From contig NC_015759.1 of NCBI RefSeq assembly GCF_000219805.1, positions 62,001 through 126,000 of the forward strand: DNA of 64,000 bases, given 5' to 3'. Positions 27,007 to 35,105 of the stretch are shown in pieces. Source of the stretch: Weissella koreensis KACC 15510. GTDB taxonomy: Bacteria > Bacillota > Bacilli > Lactobacillales > Lactobacillaceae. Below the pieces are notes generated by a model. That model was not told where the DNA came from and ran no database searches. It saw only the letters and a program-made list of their open reading frames with translations. The position numbers and the translations under genes are program-made. Within the stretch, counting starts at the first letter, position 1. Every line of letters begins with the position of its first letter.

Positions 27007-27987
27007 TTAATCACCATTTAAGATCGAGTTTCTAACGATCACATAATCAACCAAACGTAAATCTAATAATTTTTTACCGCCAGCATAAGAAATGGATGAT
27101 TGTAGATCCTCTTTCATTTCATTCAGCGTATTGTAAATACTTCCTCGATAAGGAACAAATAATTTTTTACCTTCGACATTTTGATATGTCCCCTTTTGAA
27201 ATTGGGATGCTGATCCAAAGTATGCTTTCACAGGTGCTCCATCTAGATCAATTACTTCTCCCGGACCTTCTTGATGGCCCGCTAACATTGAACCAATCAT
27301 GACCATAGATGCACCAAAGCGAATCGATTTTGCGATATCACCATGATATCGAATACCGCCATCAGCAATAATCGGCTTAGTTGCAACTTGAGCACATTGA
27401 TTAATCGCAGCTAATTGCCATCCACCAGTTCCAAATCCAGTTTTTAATTTAGTAATGCAAGCTTTACCCGGACCAATACCCACTTTTGTTGCATCAGCTC
27501 CGGCATCTTCTAGTGCAATCACCGCATCAGGAGTAGCAACATTTCCTGCAATAACAAATGTTTTAGGTAAAGCTTTTTTAATATATTTAATCATGGCTAT
27601 CGTTGAATCACTGTAACCATGCGCAATATCAATTGTAATATATTCGGGAATTAATTGTTCATCTTTTAAAAGATCAATAAATTGATATTCAGCCGGTTTT
27701 ACCCCAACTGAAATTGAAGCAAAAATATGATTAGAGTGAGCACGCTTAATAAAATTTAATCGACGTTCTGGTTCAAATCGATGCATGATATAAAAATAAT
27801 GTTTTTCTCCCAAATTGAGAGCTAAATCCTCATCAATAACGGTCTGCATATTTGCAGGAACAACTGGCAGATTAAACTTTTCAGGGCCAAATTGAATCGT
27901 TGTATCAGCATCTTTACGGCTATTTAATAAACCTTTTTTGGGAATTAATTGAATATCCTCATAATCAAAAATCATATCTTGAGTCAT
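27007..27987 (-). CDS. guaC: GMP reductase
   Basis: 326 aa from ATG 27987 (GGGAG nine bases before), the standard length of the Firmicute GuaC2 type. It reduces GMP to IMP with NADPH, linking guanine to adenine nucleotide pools. The catalytic Cys177 lies in [29 protein letters not shown] and [20 protein letters not shown] are the conserved substrate and phosphate sites. A longer in-frame ATG at 28056 is less likely. The upstream region has two inverted AACGAACTAT boxes, one inside the promoter, suggesting purine control. Confidence 0.95.
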   Translation of the reverse strand: MTQDMIFDYEDIQLIPKKGLLNSRKDADTTIQFGPEKFNLPVVPANMQTVIDEDLALNLGEKHYFYIMHRFEPERRLNFIKRAHSNHIFASISVGVKPAEYQFIDLLKDEQLIPEYITIDIAHGYSDSTIAMIKYIKKALPKTFVIAGNVATPDAVIALEDAGADATKVGIGPGKACITKLKTGFGTGGWQLAAINQCAQVATKPIIADGGIRYHGDIAKSIRFGASMVMIGSMLAGHQEGPGEVIDLDGAPVKAYFGSASQFQKGTYQNVEGKKLFVPYRGSIYNTLNEMKEDLQSSISYAGGKKLLDLRLVDYVIVRNSILNGD

Positions 27988-28006
27988 TATAAATATCTCC
28001 CTTTTA

Positions 28007-28071
28007 ATAGTTCGTTTTTTGGTGTCATGAATCACAACATTTGACTCCTTTTTCATTATATAACGAACTAT
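28007..28071. promoter_or_regulatory. Paired CGAAC boxes and promoter of guaC
   Basis: ATAGTTCGTT (28007-28016) and its exact inverted copy AACGAACTAT (28062-28071) lie 45 bases apart. The second falls in the spacer between a TTGATT -35 and the TATAAT -10 on the - strand. Each matches the PurR box core (CGAAC with AT flanks) apart from one C. Repression by a PurR-like protein is plausible. Confidence 0.5.
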
Positions 28072-28150
28072 ATATGATAATCAACTTATAATTAACGTAT
28101 AAAGCAAACGAATGTTTTAAAATTACCAAAAATATTAAGCTACATTCATT

Positions 28151-28187
28151 AAAAAAGCCCAATCTCTTCTTACATGAGATTGGGCTT
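28151..28187 (-). terminator. Terminator of yidC
   Basis: A 12-bp stem AAGCCCAATCTC with GAGATTGGGCTT and a - strand T run, 16 bases beyond the yidC stop. Confidence 0.9.
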
Positions 28188-28202
28188 CTTTTATTAAAAT
28201 AA

Positions 28203-29210
28203 TTATTTTTGTTTATTTCTTTGGTTTTTTTCACGATTAGAAAGTCGTTGTGAGTTTTTTTCTTTATTATTAGGTGTTACATCTTTACGCTCAGTTTGAC
28301 CTTGTTGTGCTGCTTGCTGTTGTGCTGCAGCCATTTTATCCATGAAACTTGAATTTTTTCCAGTCTCCGGTGTTTTAATACGACCAGCTAAAGCATCTTC
28401 AACGACATCTTTAACTTCAAAATTTGCACCAACATGACGACGCAAACGTGGACGCCAAAGATTAATCATAAGTGTTTGAAGCACCATAATTACTGCTCCA
28501 CCCATAAAGTATAATCCAATTCCGGCATTCGTAAAGAAAGTCATCATGAACATCATGATTGGCATCATAAACATCATTGTCCGCATTTGCTTTTTTTGTT
28601 CAGGCGCAATTCCAAGTGTTGATAAGTACGATTGTATTAGATAAATTAATCCAGTTGCAATAGCCAAACCGATACTTGGTTGTGCTAAATGAATTCCAAA
28701 GAAAGTGGCACTCTTAATTTCAGCTGCTTGATTAAGCGCCCAGTCCATTCCTTTCCAACCATGAATAATACTAGGGTTAATTGCTGCATACAAACCCGAG
28801 AAAATTGGCCATTGGATTACCAAAGTAGAAAAGTTCATACCACCCAGCATTGAAACATTATTTTCTCGATAAATATGCATCATTGCTTGAGTTGCACGAG
28901 CTTGTTCATCAGGTGTTTTAGCATTTTTTTGAGCTTCTTGAACCCGCGTTAATTGTGGTTGTAGTAACCGCATCTTTTCTTGTTGAATAGTCATATTTCG
29001 TGATTGGTGTAGCTGCATGGGTAGCAAAACTAACCGTACGATGAAGGTCAAAACTAAGATTGACCAGCCAATGGCATTAGAATCATTGAACATACCTTCA
29101 ACAATCTGCATAAAGTTCGCTAAGTATGGTGCTAAGAAATAGATATGTCCAGTAAAGAACAAAATAATCAATATTACGATTAAAATTGGGGTTAAACCTT
29201 TTATTTTCAT
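28203..29210 (-). CDS. yidC: YidC/Oxa1-family membrane protein insertase
   Basis: 335 aa with five or six membrane helices, the conserved substrate-groove helix containing VRLVLLPMQL (Arg in the groove), and a very basic Gln/Lys/Asn-rich C-terminal tail (about 285-335) for ribosome contact, as in YidC2 proteins. It inserts membrane proteins with or without SecYEG. The N-terminus (ILIILFFTGHIYFL) has His where Gram-positive YidC lipoproteins carry the lipobox Cys, so it would not be lipidated. No rnpA or rpmH is adjacent, so this is likely the second YidC copy. Confidence 0.93.
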   Translation of the reverse strand: MKIKGLTPILIVILIILFFTGHIYFLAPYLANFMQIVEGMFNDSNAIGWSILVLTFIVRLVLLPMQLHQSRNMTIQQEKMRLLQPQLTRVQEAQKNAKTPDEQARATQAMMHIYRENNVSMLGGMNFSTLVIQWPIFSGLYAAINPSIIHGWKGMDWALNQAAEIKSATFFGIHLAQPSIGLAIATGLIYLIQSYLSTLGIAPEQKKQMRTMMFMMPIMMFMMTFFTNAGIGLYFMGGAVIMVLQTLMINLWRPRLRRHVGANFEVKDVVEDALAGRIKTPETGKNSSFMDKMAAAQQQAAQQGQTERKDVTPNNKEKNSQRLSNREKNQRNKQK

Positions 29211-29341
29211 TTTTTGTTAACTTCCTATATTTTATTAAGAATTATCTTTTTTATTCTAGCTTGCTAATAAAAAATTATAACATAAAAACAGATCAGTTTT
29301 CAAAATTCTTTCACTTATCACATTCCTGTAAGGATTAAATT

Positions 29342-29391
29342 AAAATAAAGAACAGGTTACCCATAAGTTTAGGCAATCTGCTCTTTATTTT
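29342..29391 (-). terminator. Terminator of the cystine-type uptake locus
   Basis: AAATAAAG plus CAG pairs with CTG plus CTTTATTT around an interrupted stem, followed by T-rich sequence on the - strand, about 45 bases past the reductase stop. Confidence 0.7.
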
Positions 29392-29434
29392 ACTATATTA
29401 CTTTAAATATTAATTCAAGTTTTGCTTAAATGAA

Positions 29435-30763
29435 TTAATAAAATTCAGAAAATTCACTCCCTAATGATGGATAAGCATATAAATTAGCCTGGGTTTCTGC
29501 AAAAGTTCGCTTCATATTAATAGCTGTAACAAAATAGTTAATTAATTCTTCAGCTTCAAAAGCGAAAATACTAGCCCCCACAATAAGGCCATTAGTATCA
29601 ATAGCTACCCTAATCCGAGCTTGATCATGATATCGGAAGAAGGTAATTACATTACCCATCTCTAAATCTTTAATCGTAAATCCCTGATTTTTTGCCTCTA
29701 CCATGGAAACCCCAGTTTGCGCAATTCTTGGTGTTCCGAAGACAACTTGAGGTATCGTTGGATATTCTAAAGGTGCTTGGTCTTGACCAGCTAATTGTCG
29801 AGCGACATAACGTCCTTCATAATTTCCAACTGGTACTAATTTTGGTACATCATTATCAGCTACATCGCCAATCGCATAAACATGTGAATTAGAACTCTTA
29901 AGATATTGATCTACCGTCACATGACCATCACGCGTTTTAATACCGGCTTTTTCGGCTTGAATTTTATCAGCATTTCCAGTCCGACCCACCGCACTGATGA
30001 CTAGGTCCGTTAAATAAGTCGTCCCATTTGATAATTTAACTAAATATTTATTATCTTGTTTTTGAATAACATCAATCGTATTATCAAATAAAATTTCAAT
30101 ACCATTATTAAGCATTTCTTTTTCAAATTCACGAACCAAAACTTGATCAAAATCTGACAGCAAATGTGAGCCTTGGGTAATTAAATGAACTCGAGCTCCA
30201 GAAAAGTGGCTAATATTAGCAAATTCAACCCCAATATATCCACCACCTAAGAAGGTAATATCTTGCGGCATATCTGACAAATTCAAGAAATCCTCACTAT
30301 TGCTCATTAATTCAGCTCCAGGGAAATCAAGTTGACGTGAGCGTTGTCCTGTAGCAATGATCCAATTAGTAGCTGTTATCTGGTATTCATCAGTAGCTAC
30401 AGTGTCTTGATTAATAAATTGAGCATGTCCATAGATATGTTCAATCTCTGCTTGTTCCAAACCTTTAAGTTTACGAGGTTTAACAGCGTCAACATACTCT
30501 TGTTTAGTTTCCATTAAAGCTGGCCAATTGATCGTTGCTGATCCGACTAATCCTTTATTTTGTAATGCTTGCTCCCGATGAAGTGTTTCAACTGCACTAA
30601 GTAAAATTTTTTTCGGATCGCAGCCATAATTGGGGCAGGTTCCACCCCACATGTATTCTTCAATCATAACAACTTTTTGCCCTAATTGTTTTGCCTCAAA
30701 AGCTGCAGCTAATCCAGCTGGGCCTGATCCAATAATACCTAAATCATAATTAATTTGCTTCAT
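29435..30763 (-). CDS. Glutathione-reductase-like FAD/NAD(P) disulfide oxidoreductase
   Basis: 442 aa. FAD site GSGPAGLAAA (12-21), redox disulfide GGTCPNYGCDPKK (40-52; Cys43, Cys48), NAD(P) site FLGGGYIGVEFA (about 170-181) and the second FAD motif VYAIGDVAD. It resembles the glutathione reductase and dihydrolipoamide dehydrogenase families. The C-terminal HPTxxE catalytic pair is replaced by AYPSLGSEF, so the usual active-site His is Tyr. It starts 47 bases after a cystine-type permease gene, suggesting reduction of an imported disulfide such as cystine; this is inference. Confidence 0.87.
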   Translation of the reverse strand: MKQINYDLGIIGSGPAGLAAAFEAKQLGQKVVMIEEYMWGGTCPNYGCDPKKILLSAVETLHREQALQNKGLVGSATINWPALMETKQEYVDAVKPRKLKGLEQAEIEHIYGHAQFINQDTVATDEYQITATNWIIATGQRSRQLDFPGAELMSNSEDFLNLSDMPQDITFLGGGYIGVEFANISHFSGARVHLITQGSHLLSDFDQVLVREFEKEMLNNGIEILFDNTIDVIQKQDNKYLVKLSNGTTYLTDLVISAVGRTGNADKIQAEKAGIKTRDGHVTVDQYLKSSNSHVYAIGDVADNDVPKLVPVGNYEGRYVARQLAGQDQAPLEYPTIPQVVFGTPRIAQTGVSMVEAKNQGFTIKDLEMGNVITFFRYHDQARIRVAIDTNGLIVGASIFAFEAEELINYFVTAINMKRTFAETQANLYAYPSLGSEFSEFY

Positions 30764-30810
30764 ATTAATTCTTCTCCTTCGTTATGTTTAAACGAACCGC
30801 TCTTATTTTA

Positions 30811-31509
30811 TTATGATGCTAAATAACGTGAAGTTCTTTGTTCTAACCATCGTTGGACAAAAGTTAAAATTGTCGTAATAACTGCATAAACAATCGCCAC
30901 TAAAATATACATAGATAAGGTTTGATAATTCTCAGAAGCAATTTGCTGGCTGAGATAAAATGTCTCTACAATTGTAATTACACTAGCTAAAGATGTATCT
31001 TTTACTAGCGATATTAATGAGTTACTTAATGGTGGAATTGCAATACGCACCGCCTGTGGCAAGACTACATACCAATAGGCTTGAATTCTAGATAATCCGA
31101 CCGATTGAGCGGCCTCTAACTGCCCTCTATCAACTGATAATATTGATGCACGAATTGTTTCTGCGGCATACGCACCCGTGTTGAGTGAGAATACCGTTAT
31201 GGCACTAATCCAGGCGTTGGCAAAGAAATCGATATTTGCACTGGGTAGACCGTAGAAAGCAATAAAAAGTTGGACCAACATTGGTGTCGAACGGAAAAGC
31301 CAAATATAAAAAGATGCTATTCCTTTTACCAGAATCATAATAATTTTCAATAATCGATTCCTAGGTGCCGTCATGACTCGGATTAACGCCGTCCCAGTTG
31401 CAATGATGAGCCCCAACGCAAACGAAATTGCTGCGAGTGGTAAAGTATATAAAATTGCGGCTTGAAATAATTGTGGTAAACATTTCACAGCCAGTTGAAT
31501 AAATTCCAT
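30811..31509 (-). CDS. Amino acid ABC transporter permease, cystine type
   Basis: 232 aa, HisM/TcyB family with five helices and the EAA loop (AAQSVGLSRIQAYWYVVLPQ, followed by AVRIAIPPLSNSLISLVKDT). It forms the membrane channel of a polar amino acid importer. It lies 23 bases after the binding-protein gene; no ATPase gene is present, so it must use an ATP-binding subunit encoded elsewhere. Cystine is suggested by the binding protein type and the disulfide reductase downstream. Confidence 0.9.
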   Translation of the reverse strand: MEFIQLAVKCLPQLFQAAILYTLPLAAISFALGLIIATGTALIRVMTAPRNRLLKIIMILVKGIASFYIWLFRSTPMLVQLFIAFYGLPSANIDFFANAWISAITVFSLNTGAYAAETIRASILSVDRGQLEAAQSVGLSRIQAYWYVVLPQAVRIAIPPLSNSLISLVKDTSLASVITIVETFYLSQQIASENYQTLSMYILVAIVYAVITTILTFVQRWLEQRTSRYLAS

Positions 31510-31532
31510 GCTAGGTTCTACCTTTAATTAAA

Positions 31533-32312
31533 TTATTTTTTAGTTAAGTCTGTTTTGAAGTATTGTTTTGAAAGTTTACTTAATGTTCCATCTTTTGCTA
31601 ATTTCTTAATTGCCTTATTAATTTGCTTTTGTAACTTTGGATTATTTTTATTTAACATTGGGGCCGCTGGAACTGCTGGAATTTCACTATCCATTTTAAT
31701 AGCCTTAACTTTTACATCCGGATTTTTATGATGCCATAATTCAAAAGCCCCAGCATCATTTAGTTCAGCATCAGCACGACCTGAATCAATCAAATTCATT
31801 GCTTCAACCATCCCCGGAACAGCAACAATCTTAGCACCATTCTTTTTAGCCATTTGACCAAAATTAGAACTTGTTGACTGTGCTAATTTCTTTCCCTTAA
31901 TGTCTTCTAAGGTTTTTAATTTACCATTTCGTTTTTGAATCAATACCGTTTTAGAATATAAATATGGTTTGGCAAATAAATATCGATTTTTACGTTCTTT
32001 AGTTATTCCTACGTTATTAAAAATAACATCATATCTATTAGAATCCAATCCAGTTAGCAGTGAATCCCATTTAGTTTGTACGAATTTTGGTTTCATATTG
32101 ATTTCCTTAGCAACTGCCTTGGCAACCTCAACCTCATATCCAGTTAACTTACCCTTTTCACGATATGAAAATGGTGCATAAGTTCCTTCTAAGCCAACCG
32201 TTAACGTTCCTTTCTTGATGGTATCCGCATGCAGTTGTGTAAAATTGCTGCCAGCTAAGAGCCCAACAATTGAACTGACAACAATAAGTGTACTAAAAAT
32301 ATGCTTTTTCAT
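31533..32312 (-). CDS. Amino acid (probable cystine) ABC transporter binding protein
   Basis: 259 aa, family-3 solute-binding protein (LTVGLEGTYAPFSYREKGKL, GYEVEVAKAVAKEI, WDSLLTGLDSNRYDVIFNNV). It resembles TcyA/FliY-type cystine-binding proteins. The signal peptide (about 1-28) ends in a region reading VGLLAGSNF: the lipobox Cys is Ser (codon AGC versus TGC). QLHA before Asp could serve signal peptidase I, so the protein may be secreted rather than anchored. Its leader contains a short peptide and terminator (32336-32477), indicating attenuation. Confidence 0.88.
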   Translation of the reverse strand: MKKHIFSTLIVVSSIVGLLAGSNFTQLHADTIKKGTLTVGLEGTYAPFSYREKGKLTGYEVEVAKAVAKEINMKPKFVQTKWDSLLTGLDSNRYDVIFNNVGITKERKNRYLFAKPYLYSKTVLIQKRNGKLKTLEDIKGKKLAQSTSSNFGQMAKKNGAKIVAVPGMVEAMNLIDSGRADAELNDAGAFELWHHKNPDVKVKAIKMDSEIPAVPAAPMLNKNNPKLQKQINKAIKKLAKDGTLSKLSKQYFKTDLTKK

Positions 32313-32335
32313 TACTAATTACCCCTCTTTTCGAT

Positions 32336-32374
32336 AAAAAAAGCACGACCTCATTATAAAATGAGCGCGTGCTT
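32336..32374 (-). terminator. Intrinsic terminator in the leader of the binding-protein gene
   Basis: A strong stem AAGCACG and CTCAT with ATGAG and CGTGCTT plus a seven-T tract on the - strand. It ends only 24 bases before the start codon of the binding-protein gene and 43 bases after a leader peptide, the layout of a transcription attenuator. Confidence 0.8.
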
Positions 32375-32417
32375 GTTCACTATCAAGAAATTAAGACAAA
32401 TTACTCGCCAAAAACTC

Positions 32418-32477
32418 TCAATTGCCATCAAGCAACCAAGTTCCACAAATATAAAACTGTGTTTTTGTTTTCAACAT
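32418..32477 (-). CDS. Leader peptide, 19 aa, Cys-containing
   Basis: ATG at 32477 with AAAGGGG eight bases upstream, encoding MLKTKTQFYICGTWLLDGN and ending at TGA. It lies between a consensus promoter and a terminator upstream of a cystine-type transporter. The Cys codon is number 11 and a Trp codon follows at 14. Its codons 15-16 contain TGCTTG (32429-32434), complementary to CAAGCA at the base of the terminator (32370-32375), giving a possible antiterminator. The sensing mechanism is inferred. Confidence 0.6.
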   Translation of the reverse strand: MLKTKTQFYICGTWLLDGN

Positions 32478-32501
32478 AGTAGTTCCCCTTTGATATTCTT
32501 A

Positions 32502-32529
32502 ATTGTACAACGATTTATTTTAATGTCAA
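32502..32529 (-). promoter_or_regulatory. Promoter of the leader and cystine-type transporter
   Basis: -35 TTGACA (32524-32529), 16-bp spacer, -10 TACAAT (32502-32507) on the - strand, ending just before the ndpA stop codon; the transcript would begin near 32495. Confidence 0.75.
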
Positions 32530-32530
32530 A

Positions 32531-33532
32531 TTAAGCATTAAACTTATTTTTTATATCATCAATACCTTTAATCATCAATGTGATTTTACCATCAGGATTA
32601 TTAATCAATTCAACCTGATTTTTGTCTTGATAGGCTTCAATTGGAATGGAAATTTGAATTCCTGAATCCAAAACAAATTTTTGTGTCGAATACTTTTTTT
32701 GATATTTTAGTGGATTGTCAATTTTAATATCATGGTTAATCGATCGGCTTTCCAACGCTTCTTGATAAACCTCTTTGGCACTAAAATTTTGATTAAAGAG
32801 TGCATCCCCAATTTTTTCTGGCGAAACTACGCCTTGATCAGAAACGTTTTCATAAATAATCTCTTGAGTATTCGCTAAAGTCTCATGTAAAGGCATATCA
32901 AATTTATCAGCTACATGTTTTACTGCTTGTTTTAAGCCTTGCAACTCATTTTTGACACTTGGATTAAGATTTAACTGAGCAAATTTTTCGGCAAAATAGG
33001 CCGTGCGTTGCCCATTATGTTGAAAATGCTTTTCAATTAGACGAACTGATCCATCCATTAAGTCAATAATTAGCCCTTCGTCAGGTACAGTCCCAGCATT
33101 AGGTAAAATAGATTGATTAACAATTAACTTATTGCTTAAAATATCATCTTCATAATCCACCATATGTGCAAAACGTGGAGTAAAGTTTAATTTAAATAAT
33201 GCAAAATAATCATGAGCTTCATCACTATATTCTGAAATTAACAAATCACTTCCTGGCACTTCTGGAATATCGCTAATAATTGAAAATAACTTTTGAGCTA
33301 ATTGACTAGTTTTTTCTACAAAAGTCTCTGAACTATTATCATCTAAAACCTGAGCTAAATAATCATCTCCATTTAACTGGCTAGTTTGATAATCGCTTGA
33401 GTTAAACTTTGAAATTTGTTTTTCAAGATAATCATGTAAATTAACTTGATCTAAATTCATTTCATTTTGTGACAAGATTAATTGATGAGCATCTTGATCG
33501 AGAATATGCAAAATCGCATGTTTTAAAATCAT
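32531..33532 (-). CDS. Nucleoid-associated protein, NdpA/YejK family
   Basis: 333 aa. The sequence matches the 37-kDa nucleoid-associated family: ILKHAILHILD at the start, SDLLISEYSDEAHDYFALFK, LNFTPRFAHMVDY, and the C-terminal SGIQISIPIEAYQDKNQVE. In proteobacteria YejK binds DNA and topoisomerase IV; in lactic acid bacteria the role is untested. Its ATG overlaps the ylbL stop (TAATG), so its translation may depend on ylbL readthrough, which matters because ylbL is interrupted. Confidence 0.85.
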   Translation of the reverse strand: MILKHAILHILDQDAHQLILSQNEMNLDQVNLHDYLEKQISKFNSSDYQTSQLNGDDYLAQVLDDNSSETFVEKTSQLAQKLFSIISDIPEVPGSDLLISEYSDEAHDYFALFKLNFTPRFAHMVDYEDDILSNKLIVNQSILPNAGTVPDEGLIIDLMDGSVRLIEKHFQHNGQRTAYFAEKFAQLNLNPSVKNELQGLKQAVKHVADKFDMPLHETLANTQEIIYENVSDQGVVSPEKIGDALFNQNFSAKEVYQEALESRSINHDIKIDNPLKYQKKYSTQKFVLDSGIQISIPIEAYQDKNQVELINNPDGKITLMIKGIDDIKNKFNA

Positions 33533-34602
33533 TATTTATTTTCCTCTTTTACTGGATGTGCTTCTAAATAATCGAGTGCTTGTTGAAAATTAGATACAGG
33601 AACCACTTTTAATTGTGGTTCGTATTTTTGAGCAGTTTTTTTAGCTAATTGATAATTGGTTTGATGCTTTTCTTCATACTTCAAATACTTATCTGGCACC
33701 TTTAAATATGGAGCGAAGAAAATCTTAGAACCGCTCTCGCCTGCAGAAATAACCTTCTTATCAATCCCACCAATTTCACAAACATTACCTTCACGGTCAA
33801 TCGTTCCGGTTCCCGAAATTAAGCGTCCTTGTGCCAAATTATTATTACTTAAAGCTTCATACAATTCCAATGAAAACATTAGTCCACCAGAAGGTCCCCC
33901 AATTTTACCCATATCAGCGGTAATCTTAGGTTTAGTGGAAATTGTTGTATGATCAATCAAAAGGATCCCAATTCCCGGTATTTTAGCATTAGCTCCGCCT
34001 AAGGAAACCGTTGGATGCGTACTATTATATTGCTTATTATTACGGGAATAAGTAATAGTAATGGGATCACCTAATTTATGATTGCGAATGGTGCTTTGAA
34101 AATCAGTAACACTTGCCTGCTTTTCTCCATTAATCTTAGTAATCATATCGCCAATTTTAAGATCTTTTTTAAACTTAGAATTGGGTTGAAGCGATCGAAC
34201 ATAAACCCCTTTAAAATTTTATTTGTAATCAATTCCTGCTTTTTTTAGGGCTACTGCTTTGGCATTATTAAATGCTGTATCCATATCAATTTTATCTATT
34301 TTCTGTTCTTCACTGCTTGTAGCACCAGCCATAACTTGATCTTTAGTCATAAAGTCAGCGTGCGGATTAGTTAAGGTGATCAATGCGCCTAGCCCCGTTA
34401 ATTGGCTAAGTGAAATAGCAGTCAAACTATAATCACCCTTAAAATTAGGCTTTTTATTATCAACTTTTATAAAGTTTTTCAGCCCAACTGAAATTCCTGG
34501 AGATTCGCTATAAAGCGGTAAAGGCATCATGAGAAAACCAGCTAATAAAATTGCAATAATCGACCAAATCAGCCATTTATATTTTGTTTTTAAAGGACGC
34601 AT
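33532..34602 (-). pseudogene. ylbL: YlbL/SdrC-type PDZ-Lon protease, nonsense-interrupted
   Basis: One frame spans 356 codons but has a TAA at 34219-34221. The N-terminal part (127 aa) has the membrane anchor (WLIWSIIAILLAGFLMMPLP) and the start of the family. After the stop the frame continues as NFKGVYVRSLQPNSKF, completing the PDZ domain, and then the Lon-like protease with Ser in GGPSGGLMFS and Lys in GGIDKKVISA. The next ATG (34146) has no ribosome site, so the catalytic part would not be made or would lack its anchor. Relatives are about 340 aa. A sequencing error is the alternative. Confidence 0.85.
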
Positions 34603-34610
34603 TGTCTTTT

Positions 34611-35102
34611 TTACTCACTTCTTTGGTATTTTTGGTTAATAGCTTGTGCAACATCACTAGGCACCAGGGTTTTGATATCAGCGCCAAAATGGGCTAATTC
34701 CCTGACCATAGAACTAGAAATCGCTTGATTTTCTGGCCGAGCCATCAAAAAAACAGTTTCCGCATCAGCTAATTTTTGATTTAATTCAGCAATGTTTTTC
34801 TCATACTGATAATCAGTCGCATTGCGAACACCACGTGCAATAGACTTAGCTCCTAATTGATGAACTAATTCCATTGTGAGACCATCATATGAAATCACTG
34901 AAGCATTTGTCAATTGAGCTTCTTTTAACGCTTTTTCAATTAAAATTTTACGCTCTTCTACCGAAAACAATCCTGACTTAGCTTGATTTTTTCCAATCGC
35001 AACAATTACTTCATCAAATAGTTCACTCAACCGGTGCACTAGATCTAAATGACCCAGGGTAAACGGATCAAAACTTCCTGGAAAAATAACTTTACGCATC
35101 AT
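34611..35102 (-). CDS. coaD: Phosphopantetheine adenylyltransferase
   Basis: 163 aa, normal length. Nucleotidyltransferase motif GSFDPFTLGHLDL (8-20) and the C-terminal ISSSMVREL identify CoaD, which makes dephospho-CoA in the penultimate step of CoA synthesis. It is encoded three bases after rsmD and eight before ylbL, the conserved Firmicute order. Confidence 0.96.
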   Translation of the reverse strand: MMRKVIFPGSFDPFTLGHLDLVHRLSELFDEVIVAIGKNQAKSGLFSVEERKILIEKALKEAQLTNASVISYDGLTMELVHQLGAKSIARGVRNATDYQYEKNIAELNQKLADAETVFLMARPENQAISSSMVRELAHFGADIKTLVPSDVAQAINQKYQRSE

Positions 35103-35105
35103 AAA

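Noticed and set aside
27988..28056. A 23-codon N-terminal extension of GMP reductase.
   Set aside because: The extension runs through the regulatory boxes, and the ATG at 27987 with GGGAG gives the normal 326-aa enzyme.
33532..34146. The C-terminal YlbL part as an independent 204-aa gene.
   Set aside because: The ATG at 34146 lacks a ribosome site, lies in the middle of the PDZ domain, and the upstream frame codes for the missing PDZ residues up to the TAA.
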